The notes below the pieces were generated by a model that was not told the origin of the DNA, did not search any database, and saw nothing but the letters and a program-made list of their open reading frames with translations. Source: Oscillospiraceae bacterium (lineage in GTDB: Bacteria > Bacillota > Clostridia > Oscillospirales > Acutalibacteraceae). Taken from it: a stretch of DNA of 64,000 nt. The stretch is taken from assembly GCA_902790325.1 (NCBI GenBank), contig CADARP010000015.1, positions 28,841 through 92,840 of the forward strand, read 5' to 3'. Positions 44,603 through 53,170 of this stretch are shown here, one piece after another. The translations under genes and the position numbers were made by a program. Each line of letters begins with the position of its first letter. Position 1 is the first letter of the stretch.

Positions 44603-45370
44603 TTACCCGTGCGTCGTTGCTTTCAGTCTTTGTTTTGCCACCTCGAACAGCAGGATCCCCGCCGCAACGGACGCGTTCAGGGAATTGATCCTGCCGTGCA
44701 TCGGCAGAGATACGGTCAGGTCGCAGCGCTCCTTGACCAGCCGTCCGACGCCGCGCCCCTCGGAACCGATCACCAGCGCGACCGCGCCGGAAAAATCGGT
44801 ATCGCACCAGAGCGTGCCGTCCATGTCCGCCGCGTAGATCCATACCCCGCGCTTTTTCAGCTCCTCCAGACACGACGGGATATTGGGCACCCGCGCCACA
44901 GGCACGTATTCGATCGCGCCGGCCGACGTCTTTGCCACGGCGTAGCTCAGCGAAGCCGAGCGCCGCTTGGGGATCACCACGCCGTGCGCCCCGGCAGCCT
45001 CCGCGCTGCGCAGGATCGCGCCGAGATTGTGCGGGTCCTCCACCTCGTCGCAGACCAGCAGAAACGGCGGTTCGTTCCGCGACGCCGCAAGCGCGAAAAT
45101 GTCGTCGAGCGTCGCGTACGCGTGCGCCGCCGTGAACGCCGCCACGCCCTGATGGTTGGCGTGACCGCAGGAATAGGACAGTTTCTTTTCGTCCACTTCC
45201 TTGACCACGACGTCTTTTTCGCGGCACAGACGCACGATCTTGCCGATGGAGCCGGTGCGCTCGCCGCGCGCGATCCATACGCTGTCGATGGCGCGGCCGC
45301 TCTGCAGCGCTTCCAGCACGGCGTTCCGTCCGACGATCAGATCGGACTTCGCGCCCTTGTTTTCCTCCAT
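44603..45370 (-). CDS. rlmB: 23S rRNA (guanosine-2'-O)-methyltransferase RlmB (TrmH/SpoU family)
   Basis: This 255-residue SPOUT methyltransferase would methylate the 2'-O of G2251 in 23S rRNA. An N-terminal substrate-binding domain starts LIVGRNAVLEALQSGRAIDSV (about 11-31). The catalytic knot has CDEVEDPHNLGAILRSAEAAGAHGVVIPKRRS (about 106), VIGSEGRGVGRLV (about 199) and the C-terminal SLPMHGRINSLNASVAAGILLFE (about 220-242). ATG at 45370 has AAGGGG 8 bases upstream; the frame stays open far upstream only because it is antisense to spoIIE. Homologues TrmH and AviRb cannot be fully excluded. Confidence 0.92.
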   Translation of the reverse strand: MEENKGAKSDLIVGRNAVLEALQSGRAIDSVWIARGERTGSIGKIVRLCREKDVVVKEVDEKKLSYSCGHANHQGVAAFTAAHAYATLDDIFALAASRNEPPFLLVCDEVEDPHNLGAILRSAEAAGAHGVVIPKRRSASLSYAVAKTSAGAIEYVPVARVPNIPSCLEELKKRGVWIYAADMDGTLWCDTDFSGAVALVIGSEGRGVGRLVKERCDLTVSLPMHGRINSLNASVAAGILLFEVAKQRLKATTHG

Positions 45371-45410
45371 ACCTGCGACCCCTTTTGAAAGATTTAAAAC
45401 ACCGATTTTT

Positions 45411-45419
45411 ATTATAACA
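45411..45419 (-). promoter_or_regulatory. Extended -10 promoter of rlmB
   Basis: Minus strand: TGTTATAAT, a TGn-extended perfect -10 (45411-45416 is the TATAAT). No good -35 lies at the normal distance, which is usual for extended -10 promoters. Confidence 0.6.
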
Positions 45420-45577
45420 TACTTCTTTCGGAAATTACACAAAAAAATAAAAAAACCGAAAAAAATTTTTTCTTCCCTCCGTTCCCCGCAGATCCGGCAT
45501 GTACGCTTAGACAGATTATTCCGTCCGCGCGCGATACACTGGATCGGAGAATGCTTTTGGGGAAAGGACGTCTGCTC

Positions 45578-47851
45578 GTGGAAAACATCAAAAAACGGCT
45601 GCTGCGCATCCCGTACAGCGTGCGGTTTGCCGCAAAGCAGCTTGTCATCCTCGCCGTCGGTCTCATCCTTTCGCGCGCCAGGCTGTTCGACGGCCTGCCC
45701 GCCTTCGCCGTGGCGTTCGCGGCGTCCGTGCCGTCCGGGTATGTGTTCACGGCATGTGCCGGCGCCGCGGCAGGATCGGTTCTGTTTGCGCCCGATCTGC
45801 TCGTCGGTCTGACCGGCGCTGCCGCCGTGCTCGCGTGCGGCATGATCTGCTTTGCGCTCAAAGCGATCACCGGAACGCCGGTAACGCCGCCGACCGCGTT
45901 CCTCGTTTCGTTCCTGTGCTGCGCCGCGGCCGGCGGGACGACGCTGCTGGCGGGCGGGTTTTATCTCAGCGGCGTACTGCTGTATCTGTGCGACGGCGTT
46001 CTGGCAGGCGGCGCCGCGTTCTTTTTCCTGCGCGCGTGCGCGCTGCGGCGGATCGTGCGGCGGCCTGCTGCGCTGAACGGCACGGAAGCGCTCTCGCTCG
46101 CCGCGGCCGCATGTGCGCTGCTGCTGCCGCTCGCATCCTGGAAGCTCTATGTATTTGTACCGGCGCGCGCGGCGTCTGTGCTGCTCGTGCTTTTGTCCGG
46201 CAGCCTGTTCGCGCAGGCCGGCGGCGGCGCGGCCGGCATCCTGTGCGGCGCAGCCATGGAGATCGCCTGCGATCTGCCGGGTCTGGCGTGCTGCTACGGC
46301 GTCGGCGGGCTGCTGAGCGGTCTGTTCGCTTCGCGCAGCCGCTGGGCAGCCCCGGTCTGTATGACCGTGATCGCCGGACTGTATCCGATGCTCCGGCAGG
46401 AAAACGACGCGGTCGCGGTCTTCGCGGAAACGGCGCTCGCAGGCGCCGTCTTCTGCGCCGTTCCGCCGTCGGTGCTGCAAACACTGCGCCGCACGGTCGG
46501 CGCGGCGGCTCTGCCCGAAGACAGCGGTTCTTCCGCCGTGCGGCGGCGGCTGTATACGGCGGCGCGTGCCGTCTCGTCGATCACGCCGTACATGACCGAG
46601 CAGCAGCTCCGGCGCGGAAAAGTCCCGGGTACGGCGCGGATGATCGGGCGCGTGCGGGAACTTGCCTGTGCCGACTGCGCGCAGCGGGAAACATGCTGGC
46701 AGACGCGCGAAGCCGAGACTGCCGACGCGCTCGCGCAGAGCTTTCTCCTGCTGCACCGCAGGCAGTATCTCTCCCCCGACGATCTGCCCGCGGCTCTGGC
46801 GGCCGCCTGCACCCGGCGCAATATGCTGTCCGCGGCGTGCGTGCAGGCTTATGAGGAGACCGCGCAGACGCCGTACATCGCACGCGGCATTCCGGAATGG
46901 ATCGAGGCGGACCCGTTTTCGGCGGCGGCAGCGCTGCTGACGGACGCGGCAGAGCAGTACGGCGCCGAACGGCAGCATCTGCCGCGCGAAAGCAGCGCCG
47001 CGGCACAAGTCTTCCGCACGCACGGCGTACCGGTGCGCCGGGCCGACTGTTTTCTGCAAAACGGCCGGATCGTCCTGACGGCAGTCTCCGACCCGTTTCC
47101 GGACAGTGTGAACAAGGCGGCGCTCGCAAAACAGCTCGGCAAAGCGTGCGGCTGTCCGCTGTCGCTGCCGACCGTGCGCGCCGACGGCGGAACTTTCCGC
47201 TGGCTGCTCTCGCAGACGGCGCGGCTGCGGCTGCGCACGGGCACGGCGCAGTACGCGTCGGACGGTCATGTCTGCGGCGATTTCTTTCTGACCTTCCCGC
47301 ATGACGGCAAACAGATCCTTCTTCTGTGTGACGGCATGGGCACCGGCGCCGAGGCCGCGGCGGACGCCGAAGCCGCGGCGGATATCTTCGCATCGCTCGT
47401 CGAGGCCGACCTCAGCTTTGCCTGCGCGCTGCGGACGGTCAACGAGGCGCTGCTGCTGCGCGAGGACACGGAATCCGTCTGCGCGCTGGACGCGCTGTGC
47501 ATCGATCTGTACACGGGATCGGCCGTGTTTTACAAGGCGGGCGCCGCGGCTTCGTACGTCCTGCACAAAGGAAAAGTCGAGCGTGTGGAAACGCCGTGCA
47601 TGCCCGTCGGCATCCTGCCGGATGCGGCGTTCCGCGAGACGAAGCGGACGCTTCGCGCGGGCGATGTGCTCGTGCTCGTTTCGGACGGCACGTGCAGCAT
47701 GTACGACGACCACATCGTCGATGCGCTGCAGTCGTTCCGCGGCGGCAGCGCGCAGAAACTCGCCGAGGAGATCCTCGCGCGCGCGCAGGCAGTGCACAAC
47801 AACCGCGCCGACGACTCCACCGTCCTCGCCGTCGTAGCGGAAGGCGTGTGA
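45578..47851 (+). CDS. spoIIE: Stage II sporulation protein E (SpoIIE), PP2C-type phosphatase
   Basis: This 757-residue protein has an N-terminal membrane domain with about ten hydrophobic segments (about 20-300), a central domain (about 300-520, with a Cys group ACADCAQRETCW), and a C-terminal PP2C phosphatase domain. The latter has CGDFFLTFPHDGKQILLLCDGMGTGAEAAADAE (about 566-598), VSDGTCSMYDD (about 705) and NNRADDSTVLAVV (about 745). In Bacilli and Clostridia SpoIIE dephosphorylates SpoIIAA to activate sigma-F in the forespore. GTG at 45578 is used because AAAGGA is 9 bases upstream; ATG at 45551 is poorly placed. It indicates an organism able to sporulate, or descended from one. Confidence 0.93.
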   Translation: MENIKKRLLRIPYSVRFAAKQLVILAVGLILSRARLFDGLPAFAVAFAASVPSGYVFTACAGAAAGSVLFAPDLLVGLTGAAAVLACGMICFALKAITGTPVTPPTAFLVSFLCCAAAGGTTLLAGGFYLSGVLLYLCDGVLAGGAAFFFLRACALRRIVRRPAALNGTEALSLAAAACALLLPLASWKLYVFVPARAASVLLVLLSGSLFAQAGGGAAGILCGAAMEIACDLPGLACCYGVGGLLSGLFASRSRWAAPVCMTVIAGLYPMLRQENDAVAVFAETALAGAVFCAVPPSVLQTLRRTVGAAALPEDSGSSAVRRRLYTAARAVSSITPYMTEQQLRRGKVPGTARMIGRVRELACADCAQRETCWQTREAETADALAQSFLLLHRRQYLSPDDLPAALAAACTRRNMLSAACVQAYEETAQTPYIARGIPEWIEADPFSAAAALLTDAAEQYGAERQHLPRESSAAAQVFRTHGVPVRRADCFLQNGRIVLTAVSDPFPDSVNKAALAKQLGKACGCPLSLPTVRADGGTFRWLLSQTARLRLRTGTAQYASDGHVCGDFFLTFPHDGKQILLLCDGMGTGAEAAADAEAAADIFASLVEADLSFACALRTVNEALLLREDTESVCALDALCIDLYTGSAVFYKAGAAASYVLHKGKVERVETPCMPVGILPDAAFRETKRTLRAGDVLVLVSDGTCSMYDDHIVDALQSFRGGSAQKLAEEILARAQAVHNNRADDSTVLAVVAEGV

Positions 47852-47916
47852 GGCGGGGGCCACAAAACGGAACATGCACTTGCTTTTAATCAGGCACTAA
47901 GCATTCAACTTCACTG

Positions 47917-47953
47917 CGTCCCTGCTTCCTTGCGGAGCGGGGACGTTTCTTTT
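47917..47953 (+). terminator. Probable terminator of spoIIE
   Basis: Stem CGTCCC...GGGGACG (47917-47922, 47939-47945) with further pairing TCC/GGA inside, followed by TTTCTTTT. The remaining 150 bases to xylB hold its promoter and a short inverted repeat. Confidence 0.65.
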
Positions 47954-48009
47954 CGTGCGAAACCGTAACGGAAACGTCACGATCCTGTCACGGAGCGTTC
48001 ATTTTTTGC

Positions 48010-48023
48010 CTGTATAGTTACAG
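48010..48023. promoter_or_regulatory. Short inverted repeat upstream of the xylB promoter
   Basis: CTGTA-TAGT-TACAG lies 31 bases before the -35 element of the xylB operon. It may be a regulator site; this is inference from position and symmetry. Confidence 0.3.
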
Positions 48024-48054
48024 TAATAATATGGTCGGTTCCGGCGGCTTTGCA

Positions 48055-48084
48055 TTGACAAACGTATGGCAGTTTTGGTATAAT
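48055..48084 (+). promoter_or_regulatory. Strong sigma-A promoter of the xylB-cohesin-isomerase operon
   Basis: Perfect -35 TTGACA (48055-48060), 18-base spacer, perfect -10 TATAAT (48079-48084). Confidence 0.88.
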
Positions 48085-48109
48085 GAGAAAAATGCTTCGG
48101 AGGTTTGTC

Positions 48110-49591
48110 ATGTTCTATATCGGGATCGATCTCGGCACGTCCGCCGTCAAACTTCTGCTCGTCGGCGAGGACGGCGCCGTACTGCGCACGGTCAGCAAAG
48201 CGTATCCGCTCTCCTTTCCGCACCCGGGCTGGAGCGAACAGAACCCGTCCGACTGGTGGGACGCCTGCGTCGCCGGCATACGCGAGCTGCTTTGCGGCTT
48301 CGACGCGTCCGCTGTCGCCGGCATCGGTCTCGGCGGTCAGATGCACGGCCTGGTCGCGCTCGACCAGGATGACCGCGTGCTGCGTCCCGCGATCCTCTGG
48401 AACGACGGACGGACGGCCGAACAGGTGGACTATCTCAACAACGTCATCGGCAGGGACGTCCTGAGCGCGCGCACGGCAAACATCGCTTTCGCCGGCTTCA
48501 CCGCGCCGAAACTCCTCTGGATGCGCCAAGAGGAACCGGAACTGTTCGCGCGCATCGACAAGATCATGCTGCCGAAAGACTATATCCAGTATAAACTCAC
48601 CGGCGTGCACGCGTGCGACTATTCCGACGCGTCCGGGATGCTGCTTCTGGACGTACAGCATAAATGCTGGTCGGCGCAGATGCTCGACGTATGCGGCCTG
48701 CGGGAAACGCAGATGCCGCGTCTGTTTGAAAGCTGGAACGTGACCGGCACGCTGCTGCCGGAAGCCGCGGCGCTGCTGGGACTGCCGGAAACGGTGCGCG
48801 TCACCGCGGGCGCGGGCGACAATGCCGCCGCCGCGGTCGGCACCGGCACCGTCTCGGACGGCGACTGCAATCTGTCCGTCGGCACATCCGGCACGCTGTT
48901 CATTGCGAGCGACGCCTTCCGCGTCGATCCGCACAACGCGCTGCACGCGTTTGCCCATGCGAGCGGCGGGTATCATCTGATGGGCTGTATGCTCTCGGCC
49001 GCGTCGTGCAACAAGTGGTTCTGCGAGGACGTCCTGCGCACGGCGGATTATGCCGGCGAGCAGGCAGCGATCCGCGAAGAGGCTCTCGGCCAAAACCGCG
49101 TTTTCTTCCTGCCGTACCTGATGGGCGAGCGCAGCCCCGTCAACGACACCGACGCGCGCGGCACGTTCGTCGGACTGTCGATGGATACAAGCCGCGCCGA
49201 CATGGTGCAGGCCGTGCTCGAGGGTGTGGCGTTCGCGCTGCGCGACAGTCTCGAAGTGGCGCGTGCGCTCGGTCTGACAATCGACCGCAGCAAGCTCTGC
49301 GGCGGCGGCGCAAAATCCCCGCTGTGGCGGCGCATTCTGGCAAACGTCCTCGGCGTCCGGCTGGAGATCCCGCAGACGGAGGAAGGCCCCGGCTACGGCG
49401 GTGCCATGCTCGCCATGGTCGGCTGCGGGCTGTTCCCCGACGTACGGGCGGCGGCAGGCGCGCTCGTGCACGTGCGCGAGACGATCGAACCGGACCCGGC
49501 GCTTTCCGCGCTGTATGCGCAGCGTTATCTGCAGTTCAAAGAGATCTATCCCGCCGTGCGGGATCTGTATAAAACGATCAAACCCGTTTAA
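48110..49591 (+). CDS. xylB: FGGY-family carbohydrate kinase, xylulokinase-like
   Basis: This 493-residue sugar kinase has the N-terminal ATP motif IGIDLGTSAVKLLLV. GLGGQMHGLVALDQ (about 74-87) with its Met-His is typical of xylulokinase. LRPAILWNDGR and NLSVGTSGTLF follow, with the C-terminal block LCGGGAKSPLWRRILANVLG (about 393-412). It would phosphorylate D-xylulose, or another ketose produced by the isomerase-like gene two positions downstream. ATG at 48110 has GGAGG 6 bases upstream; an in-frame ATG at 48083 overlaps the promoter and is rejected. First gene of the operon. Confidence 0.88.
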   Translation: MFYIGIDLGTSAVKLLLVGEDGAVLRTVSKAYPLSFPHPGWSEQNPSDWWDACVAGIRELLCGFDASAVAGIGLGGQMHGLVALDQDDRVLRPAILWNDGRTAEQVDYLNNVIGRDVLSARTANIAFAGFTAPKLLWMRQEEPELFARIDKIMLPKDYIQYKLTGVHACDYSDASGMLLLDVQHKCWSAQMLDVCGLRETQMPRLFESWNVTGTLLPEAAALLGLPETVRVTAGAGDNAAAAVGTGTVSDGDCNLSVGTSGTLFIASDAFRVDPHNALHAFAHASGGYHLMGCMLSAASCNKWFCEDVLRTADYAGEQAAIREEALGQNRVFFLPYLMGERSPVNDTDARGTFVGLSMDTSRADMVQAVLEGVAFALRDSLEVARALGLTIDRSKLCGGGAKSPLWRRILANVLGVRLEIPQTEEGPGYGGAMLAMVGCGLFPDVRAAAGALVHVRETIEPDPALSALYAQRYLQFKEIYPAVRDLYKTIKPV

Positions 49592-49604
49592 AGGAGACAC
49601 TGCC

Positions 49605-50402
49605 ATGAAAAGAATACTGCCTGTCCTGCTTGCCTTCCTTCTGCTGCTGACGCTGCCTGCGCACGCACAGAGCGGCAGCCTGACCGCAGAGGCGGTCGAA
49701 TCCGGCGGCACGGCCACGGTCACGGTGCGCCTCGACAATCCCGGCATCATCGCCACGCGCATCTTCATCGCGTATGACGCCGCCGCGCTGCAGCTGACCG
49801 CCGCGGAGAACGGCGAGGTCTTCCCGCGGGGCAGCACGACGTTCGGCAAGGAGCTGTCCAACAACCCGTACATCATCCTCTGGGATCAGAGCACCCGCCC
49901 GGACAACAACACGACGAGCGGCACGCTCTGTACGCTGACGTTCGACATCATCGGCGGCACGGCGAGCGGCACGGCGGACGTGACGGTCACCGCGGACAAA
50001 TCGTCCACGCTCGACGTCGATCTGCGGGAAGTCGCGGTCACGGGCACGACCTGCAGCGTCCGTGTGCCTGTGGTCGAGGAACCAACGCCCGCCGGCAAGG
50101 TGCGGAGCGTGACGGCGGACGATCTGTCCCTGCGCTATAAGGCGGTCGGCACGATCACGCCGCTCGTCACGGCGGACGACGGCGTGCAGTATACCGTCGC
50201 TTACGGCGGCTTCGACGAAAAGATCGTCTGCGTGGACAAAGATGGCAATGTGACGGCGCTGAAAAAGGGTACGACGACCGTCACCGTCACGGCCGAGGAC
50301 GAATACGGGAATACGGCGGAATGCACATGCAAAGTCACGGTCACCTACACATGGCTGCAGATCCTGATCCGCATCTTCCTTCTGGGATTCCTCTGGTATT
50401 GA
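49605..50402 (+). CDS. Secreted, membrane-anchored cohesin-like protein 1 with a BIG2 domain
   Basis: This 265-residue exported protein has a signal peptide ending at PAHAQ (about residue 21). A cohesin-type domain follows (about 24-155): ATVTVRLDNPGIIATRIFIAYD, ALQLTAAENGEVF, YIILWDQSTRPDNNTTSGTLCTLTFDI and STLDVDLREVAVTGTTCSV match the cohesin strand pattern. A BIG2-like Ig domain (about 165-248, DKDGNVTALKKGTTTVTVTA) and a final hydrophobic segment TWLQILIRIFLLGFLWY follow. AAGGAG precedes the ATG. Cohesins bind dockerins; a dockerin protein is encoded at 697-6429. Whether they pair is unknown. It is paralogous to the gene at 51983. Confidence 0.78.
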   Translation: MKRILPVLLAFLLLLTLPAHAQSGSLTAEAVESGGTATVTVRLDNPGIIATRIFIAYDAAALQLTAAENGEVFPRGSTTFGKELSNNPYIILWDQSTRPDNNTTSGTLCTLTFDIIGGTASGTADVTVTADKSSTLDVDLREVAVTGTTCSVRVPVVEEPTPAGKVRSVTADDLSLRYKAVGTITPLVTADDGVQYTVAYGGFDEKIVCVDKDGNVTALKKGTTTVTVTAEDEYGNTAECTCKVTVTYTWLQILIRIFLLGFLWY

Positions 50403-50484
50403 TCCGGCGCACATCCGATAAGGCAATCCGTCCCGCACCGCGGGATCTGTATACAAAACGACAAACATAAAGGAGTGGTTCCCC

Positions 50485-51963
50485 ATGCAGAATATACCTG
50501 AAATCAAGCTCGGCATGATCGCCGTTTCGCGCGACTGTTTCCCGATCGCGCTGTCCGAAAGCCGCCGCGCCGCAATCACGCGCGCTTACGGCGAAGGGCT
50601 GTACGAATGCCCCGTCACCGTCGAAAACGAGGCCGACATGCTGTCCGCCGTCGCGGACGTCAAGGCAGCGGGCTGCAACGCGCTCGTCGTCTTTCTCGGC
50701 AACTTCGGCCCCGAAACGCCCGAAACGCTGATCGCCAAATACTTTGACGGCCCGTGCATGTTCGTCGCGGCCGCCGAGGGCGACGGCGATCTCATCAACG
50801 GGCGCGGCGACGCCTACTGCGGCATGCTCAACTGCGCGTACAATCTCGGCATGCGCCGTCTTTCCGGCTATATCCCGTCCTACCCCGTCGGCACCGCGGA
50901 GGAGATCGCCGGCATGATCCGCGATTTCGTGCCCGTGGCGCGCGCCGTGCTGGGCGTGCGCAGCCTCAAAATCATCACCTTCGGTCCGCGTCCGCAGGAT
51001 TTCTTCGCCTGCAACGCGCCGATCAAGGGCCTGTACGAGCTGGGCGTCGAGATCGAGGAAAATTCCGAGCTCGATCTGCTCGTCGCGTACAAGGCGCATG
51101 AAAACGATCCGCGCATTGCCGCGGTCTGCGGCGACATGGCGGCGGAGCTGGGCGTCAGCGGCAACAATTACCCCGAGCTGCTGCCGCGCATGGCGCAGTT
51201 TGAGCTGACGCTGCTCGACTGGGCAGAGGAACACAAGGGCAGCCGTAAATACGTCGCGTTCGCCGACAAGTGCTGGCCGGCGTTCCCGAAGGAATTCGGC
51301 TTTGAGCCGTGCTATGTCAACTCCCGCCTCGCGTCGCGCGGCATCCCCGTCTCGTGCGAGGTGGACATCTACGGCGCGCTGAGCGAATACATCGGCGCAT
51401 GCGTCTCGCTCGACGCCGTCACGCTGCTGGATATCAACAATTCCGTCCCCGCTTCTCTGTACGAAAAGGAGATCGCGGGCAAGTTCGATTACACGCTGAC
51501 CGACACGTTCATGGGCTTCCACTGCGGCAACACGCCCGCGTGCAAGATGTGCGCCGACCGCGCCGTCAAGTACCAGCTCATCCAGCACCGCCTGCTTGAG
51601 CCCGCCGGCAGCGATCCGGACTTCACGCGCGGCACGCTCGAGGGCGACATCGCGCCGAGCGACATCACGTTCTTCCGTCTGCAGTGCGACAGCGACGGTG
51701 TTCTGCGCAGCTACATCGCCCAGGGCGAAGTGCTCCCCGTCGCAACCGGTTCCTTCGGCGGCATCGGCGTGTTCGCCATTCCCGAAATGGGACGCTTCTA
51801 CCGCCATGTGCTGCTCGAGAAGCGCTATCCGCACCACGGCGCCGTTGCGTTCGGCCACTTCGGCAAAGCGCTGTTCGAGACGTTCCGCTTCCTCGGCGTC
51901 GCGGACATTGCGTACAACCGCCCGCGCACGCTCCCCTATCCCACCGAGAATCCGTTCTGCTGA
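50485..51963 (+). CDS. L-fucose/L-arabinose isomerase-family sugar isomerase
   Basis: This 492-residue protein has the three-part fold order of FucI/AraA-type isomerases. Candidate metal ligands are Glu292 in SCEVDIYGALSEY, Asp316 in VTLLDINNS and a C-terminal His in VAFGHFGKALFE (about 455). The substrate region also has MGFHCGNTPACKMC. It would interconvert an aldose and a ketose, and the xylulokinase-like enzyme upstream could then phosphorylate the ketose. No transporter or aldolase is beside it. It differs enough from true FucI and AraA that the sugar cannot be named. Confidence 0.8.
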   Translation: MQNIPEIKLGMIAVSRDCFPIALSESRRAAITRAYGEGLYECPVTVENEADMLSAVADVKAAGCNALVVFLGNFGPETPETLIAKYFDGPCMFVAAAEGDGDLINGRGDAYCGMLNCAYNLGMRRLSGYIPSYPVGTAEEIAGMIRDFVPVARAVLGVRSLKIITFGPRPQDFFACNAPIKGLYELGVEIEENSELDLLVAYKAHENDPRIAAVCGDMAAELGVSGNNYPELLPRMAQFELTLLDWAEEHKGSRKYVAFADKCWPAFPKEFGFEPCYVNSRLASRGIPVSCEVDIYGALSEYIGACVSLDAVTLLDINNSVPASLYEKEIAGKFDYTLTDTFMGFHCGNTPACKMCADRAVKYQLIQHRLLEPAGSDPDFTRGTLEGDIAPSDITFFRLQCDSDGVLRSYIAQGEVLPVATGSFGGIGVFAIPEMGRFYRHVLLEKRYPHHGAVAFGHFGKALFETFRFLGVADIAYNRPRTLPYPTENPFC

Positions 51964-51982
51964 ACGAAAAAGGAGACGCAAT

Positions 51983-53083
51983 ATGAAAAGGATTCTGCCC
52001 GTACTGCTGGCGTTTTTCGTGCTGCTGACACTGCCCGTGTCCGCGGCGGGCGGCAAGGTGTCCGCAACAGCCGCCGAATCCGACGGCAAAGTCACGGTCA
52101 CGGTACGCCTGGATAATCCCGGCATCATCGCCACGCGCATCCTCGTGCGGTATGATTCCGCTGCGCTGAAACTGACCGCCGCAGAAAACGGCGAGGTCTT
52201 CCCGCAGGGCAACGCCACATTCGGCAAAGACATCTCGAACAATCCGTACGTCATGCTCTGGGATGAGAGCACCCGCCGGGACAACAATACCACGAGCGGC
52301 ACGCTCTGCACGCTGAAGTTCGACGTGACGGGCGGGTCGGCGGACGGCAAAACGACCGTGAAGATCGGCGTGGATAAAGCGTCCACACTGGACGTCGATC
52401 TGAATGAGGTCACGATCGCCGAAGGCTCGTGCAGTGTAAATGTGCCCGTAAAGGACGCGCCGGCCGCGGCGACCACCGCGAACAAACCGGCCGTGACGAC
52501 CGCAGCGAACAAACCCGCAGCGGCGACGTCTGCGAACAATCCGGCAGCGGCGACGTCTGCATCCGGGTCGGCTCAATCGGGTACGCCCGCGGCGTCACCG
52601 AACACGCCCGCAGCAACGACAAAAGCGCCCGCGACGCCGAACGCACCCGCGGCAACGACAAAAGCGCCCGCGGCAGCGGCGACAGCATCCGCGGGAACGA
52701 CGAAGGCGCCCGCGGCGGCGACCACGCCCGCGGCGACGACAAAAGCGTCTGTGACGGTAACGAAAGCCGCACAGACCGCGCCTCAAACACAGCCGGCCGC
52801 TTCCGCCGCGGCATCGTCCGCAGCGGGGACTCCCGACACGACAAAGGCCGACGCGGCAGTATCGGACGAAACAGTCGCCGACGCACCGGTCGAAGCCATG
52901 CCGGACGAGACCGTGCCGGAGAGCATCCCGACAGACGGCGCGCTGTCGACGGTTCCCGAAACGGCGGTCGAGCCGATCACCGATCCGGCGCCTGCGGCAA
53001 ATCACCGCAATCTGCTGTGGCTTCTGCTGCTGATCCCCGCCGCAGCCGCGGTCGTGCTGATCGTCCGCAGAAAAAAAGCATAA
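51983..53083 (+). CDS. Secreted, membrane-anchored cohesin-like protein 2 with a long Ala/Thr/Pro linker
   Basis: This 366-residue paralogue of the 49605 gene shares almost the same signal peptide (MKRILPVLLAF) and cohesin-like domain (about 24-155: VTVTVRLDNPGIIATRILVRYD, LKLTAAENGEVFPQG, NNTTSGTLCTLKFDV). In place of a BIG2 domain it has a linker of about 160 residues made of imperfect NKPAAATSA and PAATTKAPA repeats. A transmembrane helix (NLLWLLLLIPAAAAVVLIV, about 343-361) and an Arg/Lys tail follow. The linker would carry the cohesin away from the membrane, as in anchoring scaffoldins. Synonymous divergence from the first copy suggests an old duplication. AAGGAG precedes the ATG. Confidence 0.8.
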   Translation: MKRILPVLLAFFVLLTLPVSAAGGKVSATAAESDGKVTVTVRLDNPGIIATRILVRYDSAALKLTAAENGEVFPQGNATFGKDISNNPYVMLWDESTRRDNNTTSGTLCTLKFDVTGGSADGKTTVKIGVDKASTLDVDLNEVTIAEGSCSVNVPVKDAPAAATTANKPAVTTAANKPAAATSANNPAAATSASGSAQSGTPAASPNTPAATTKAPATPNAPAATTKAPAAAATASAGTTKAPAAATTPAATTKASVTVTKAAQTAPQTQPAASAAASSAAGTPDTTKADAAVSDETVADAPVEAMPDETVPESIPTDGALSTVPETAVEPITDPAPAANHRNLLWLLLLIPAAAAVVLIVRRKKA

Positions 53084-53098
53084 GAGAACAGGCAATCA

Positions 53099-53148
53099 AA
53101 AAGACTTGTACGCATCCGGGATCATCCCGCGTGTACAAGTCTTTTTTG
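53099..53148. terminator. Bidirectional terminator between convergent operons
   Basis: Eleven-bp arms AAGACTTGTAC/GTACAAGTCTT (53101-53111, 53133-53143) with an inner hairpin, flanked by A-run and T-run, so it can stop both the xylB operon (plus) and the SpoIID-like gene (minus). Confidence 0.88.
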
Positions 53149-53170
53149 TATGCTGTTTTGCACCGCCCTT

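Noticed and set aside
45371..47875. Upstream extension of the rlmB frame to more than 1000 codons
   Set aside because: It runs antisense through spoIIE and has no start signal. The ribosome site at 45370 and the family length support the 255-residue RlmB.
52480..52790. Direct repeats that might be a CRISPR or minisatellite array
   Set aside because: They are in frame inside the cohesin-like protein 2 gene and encode its Ala/Thr/Pro linker; units are short and degenerate with no spacers.
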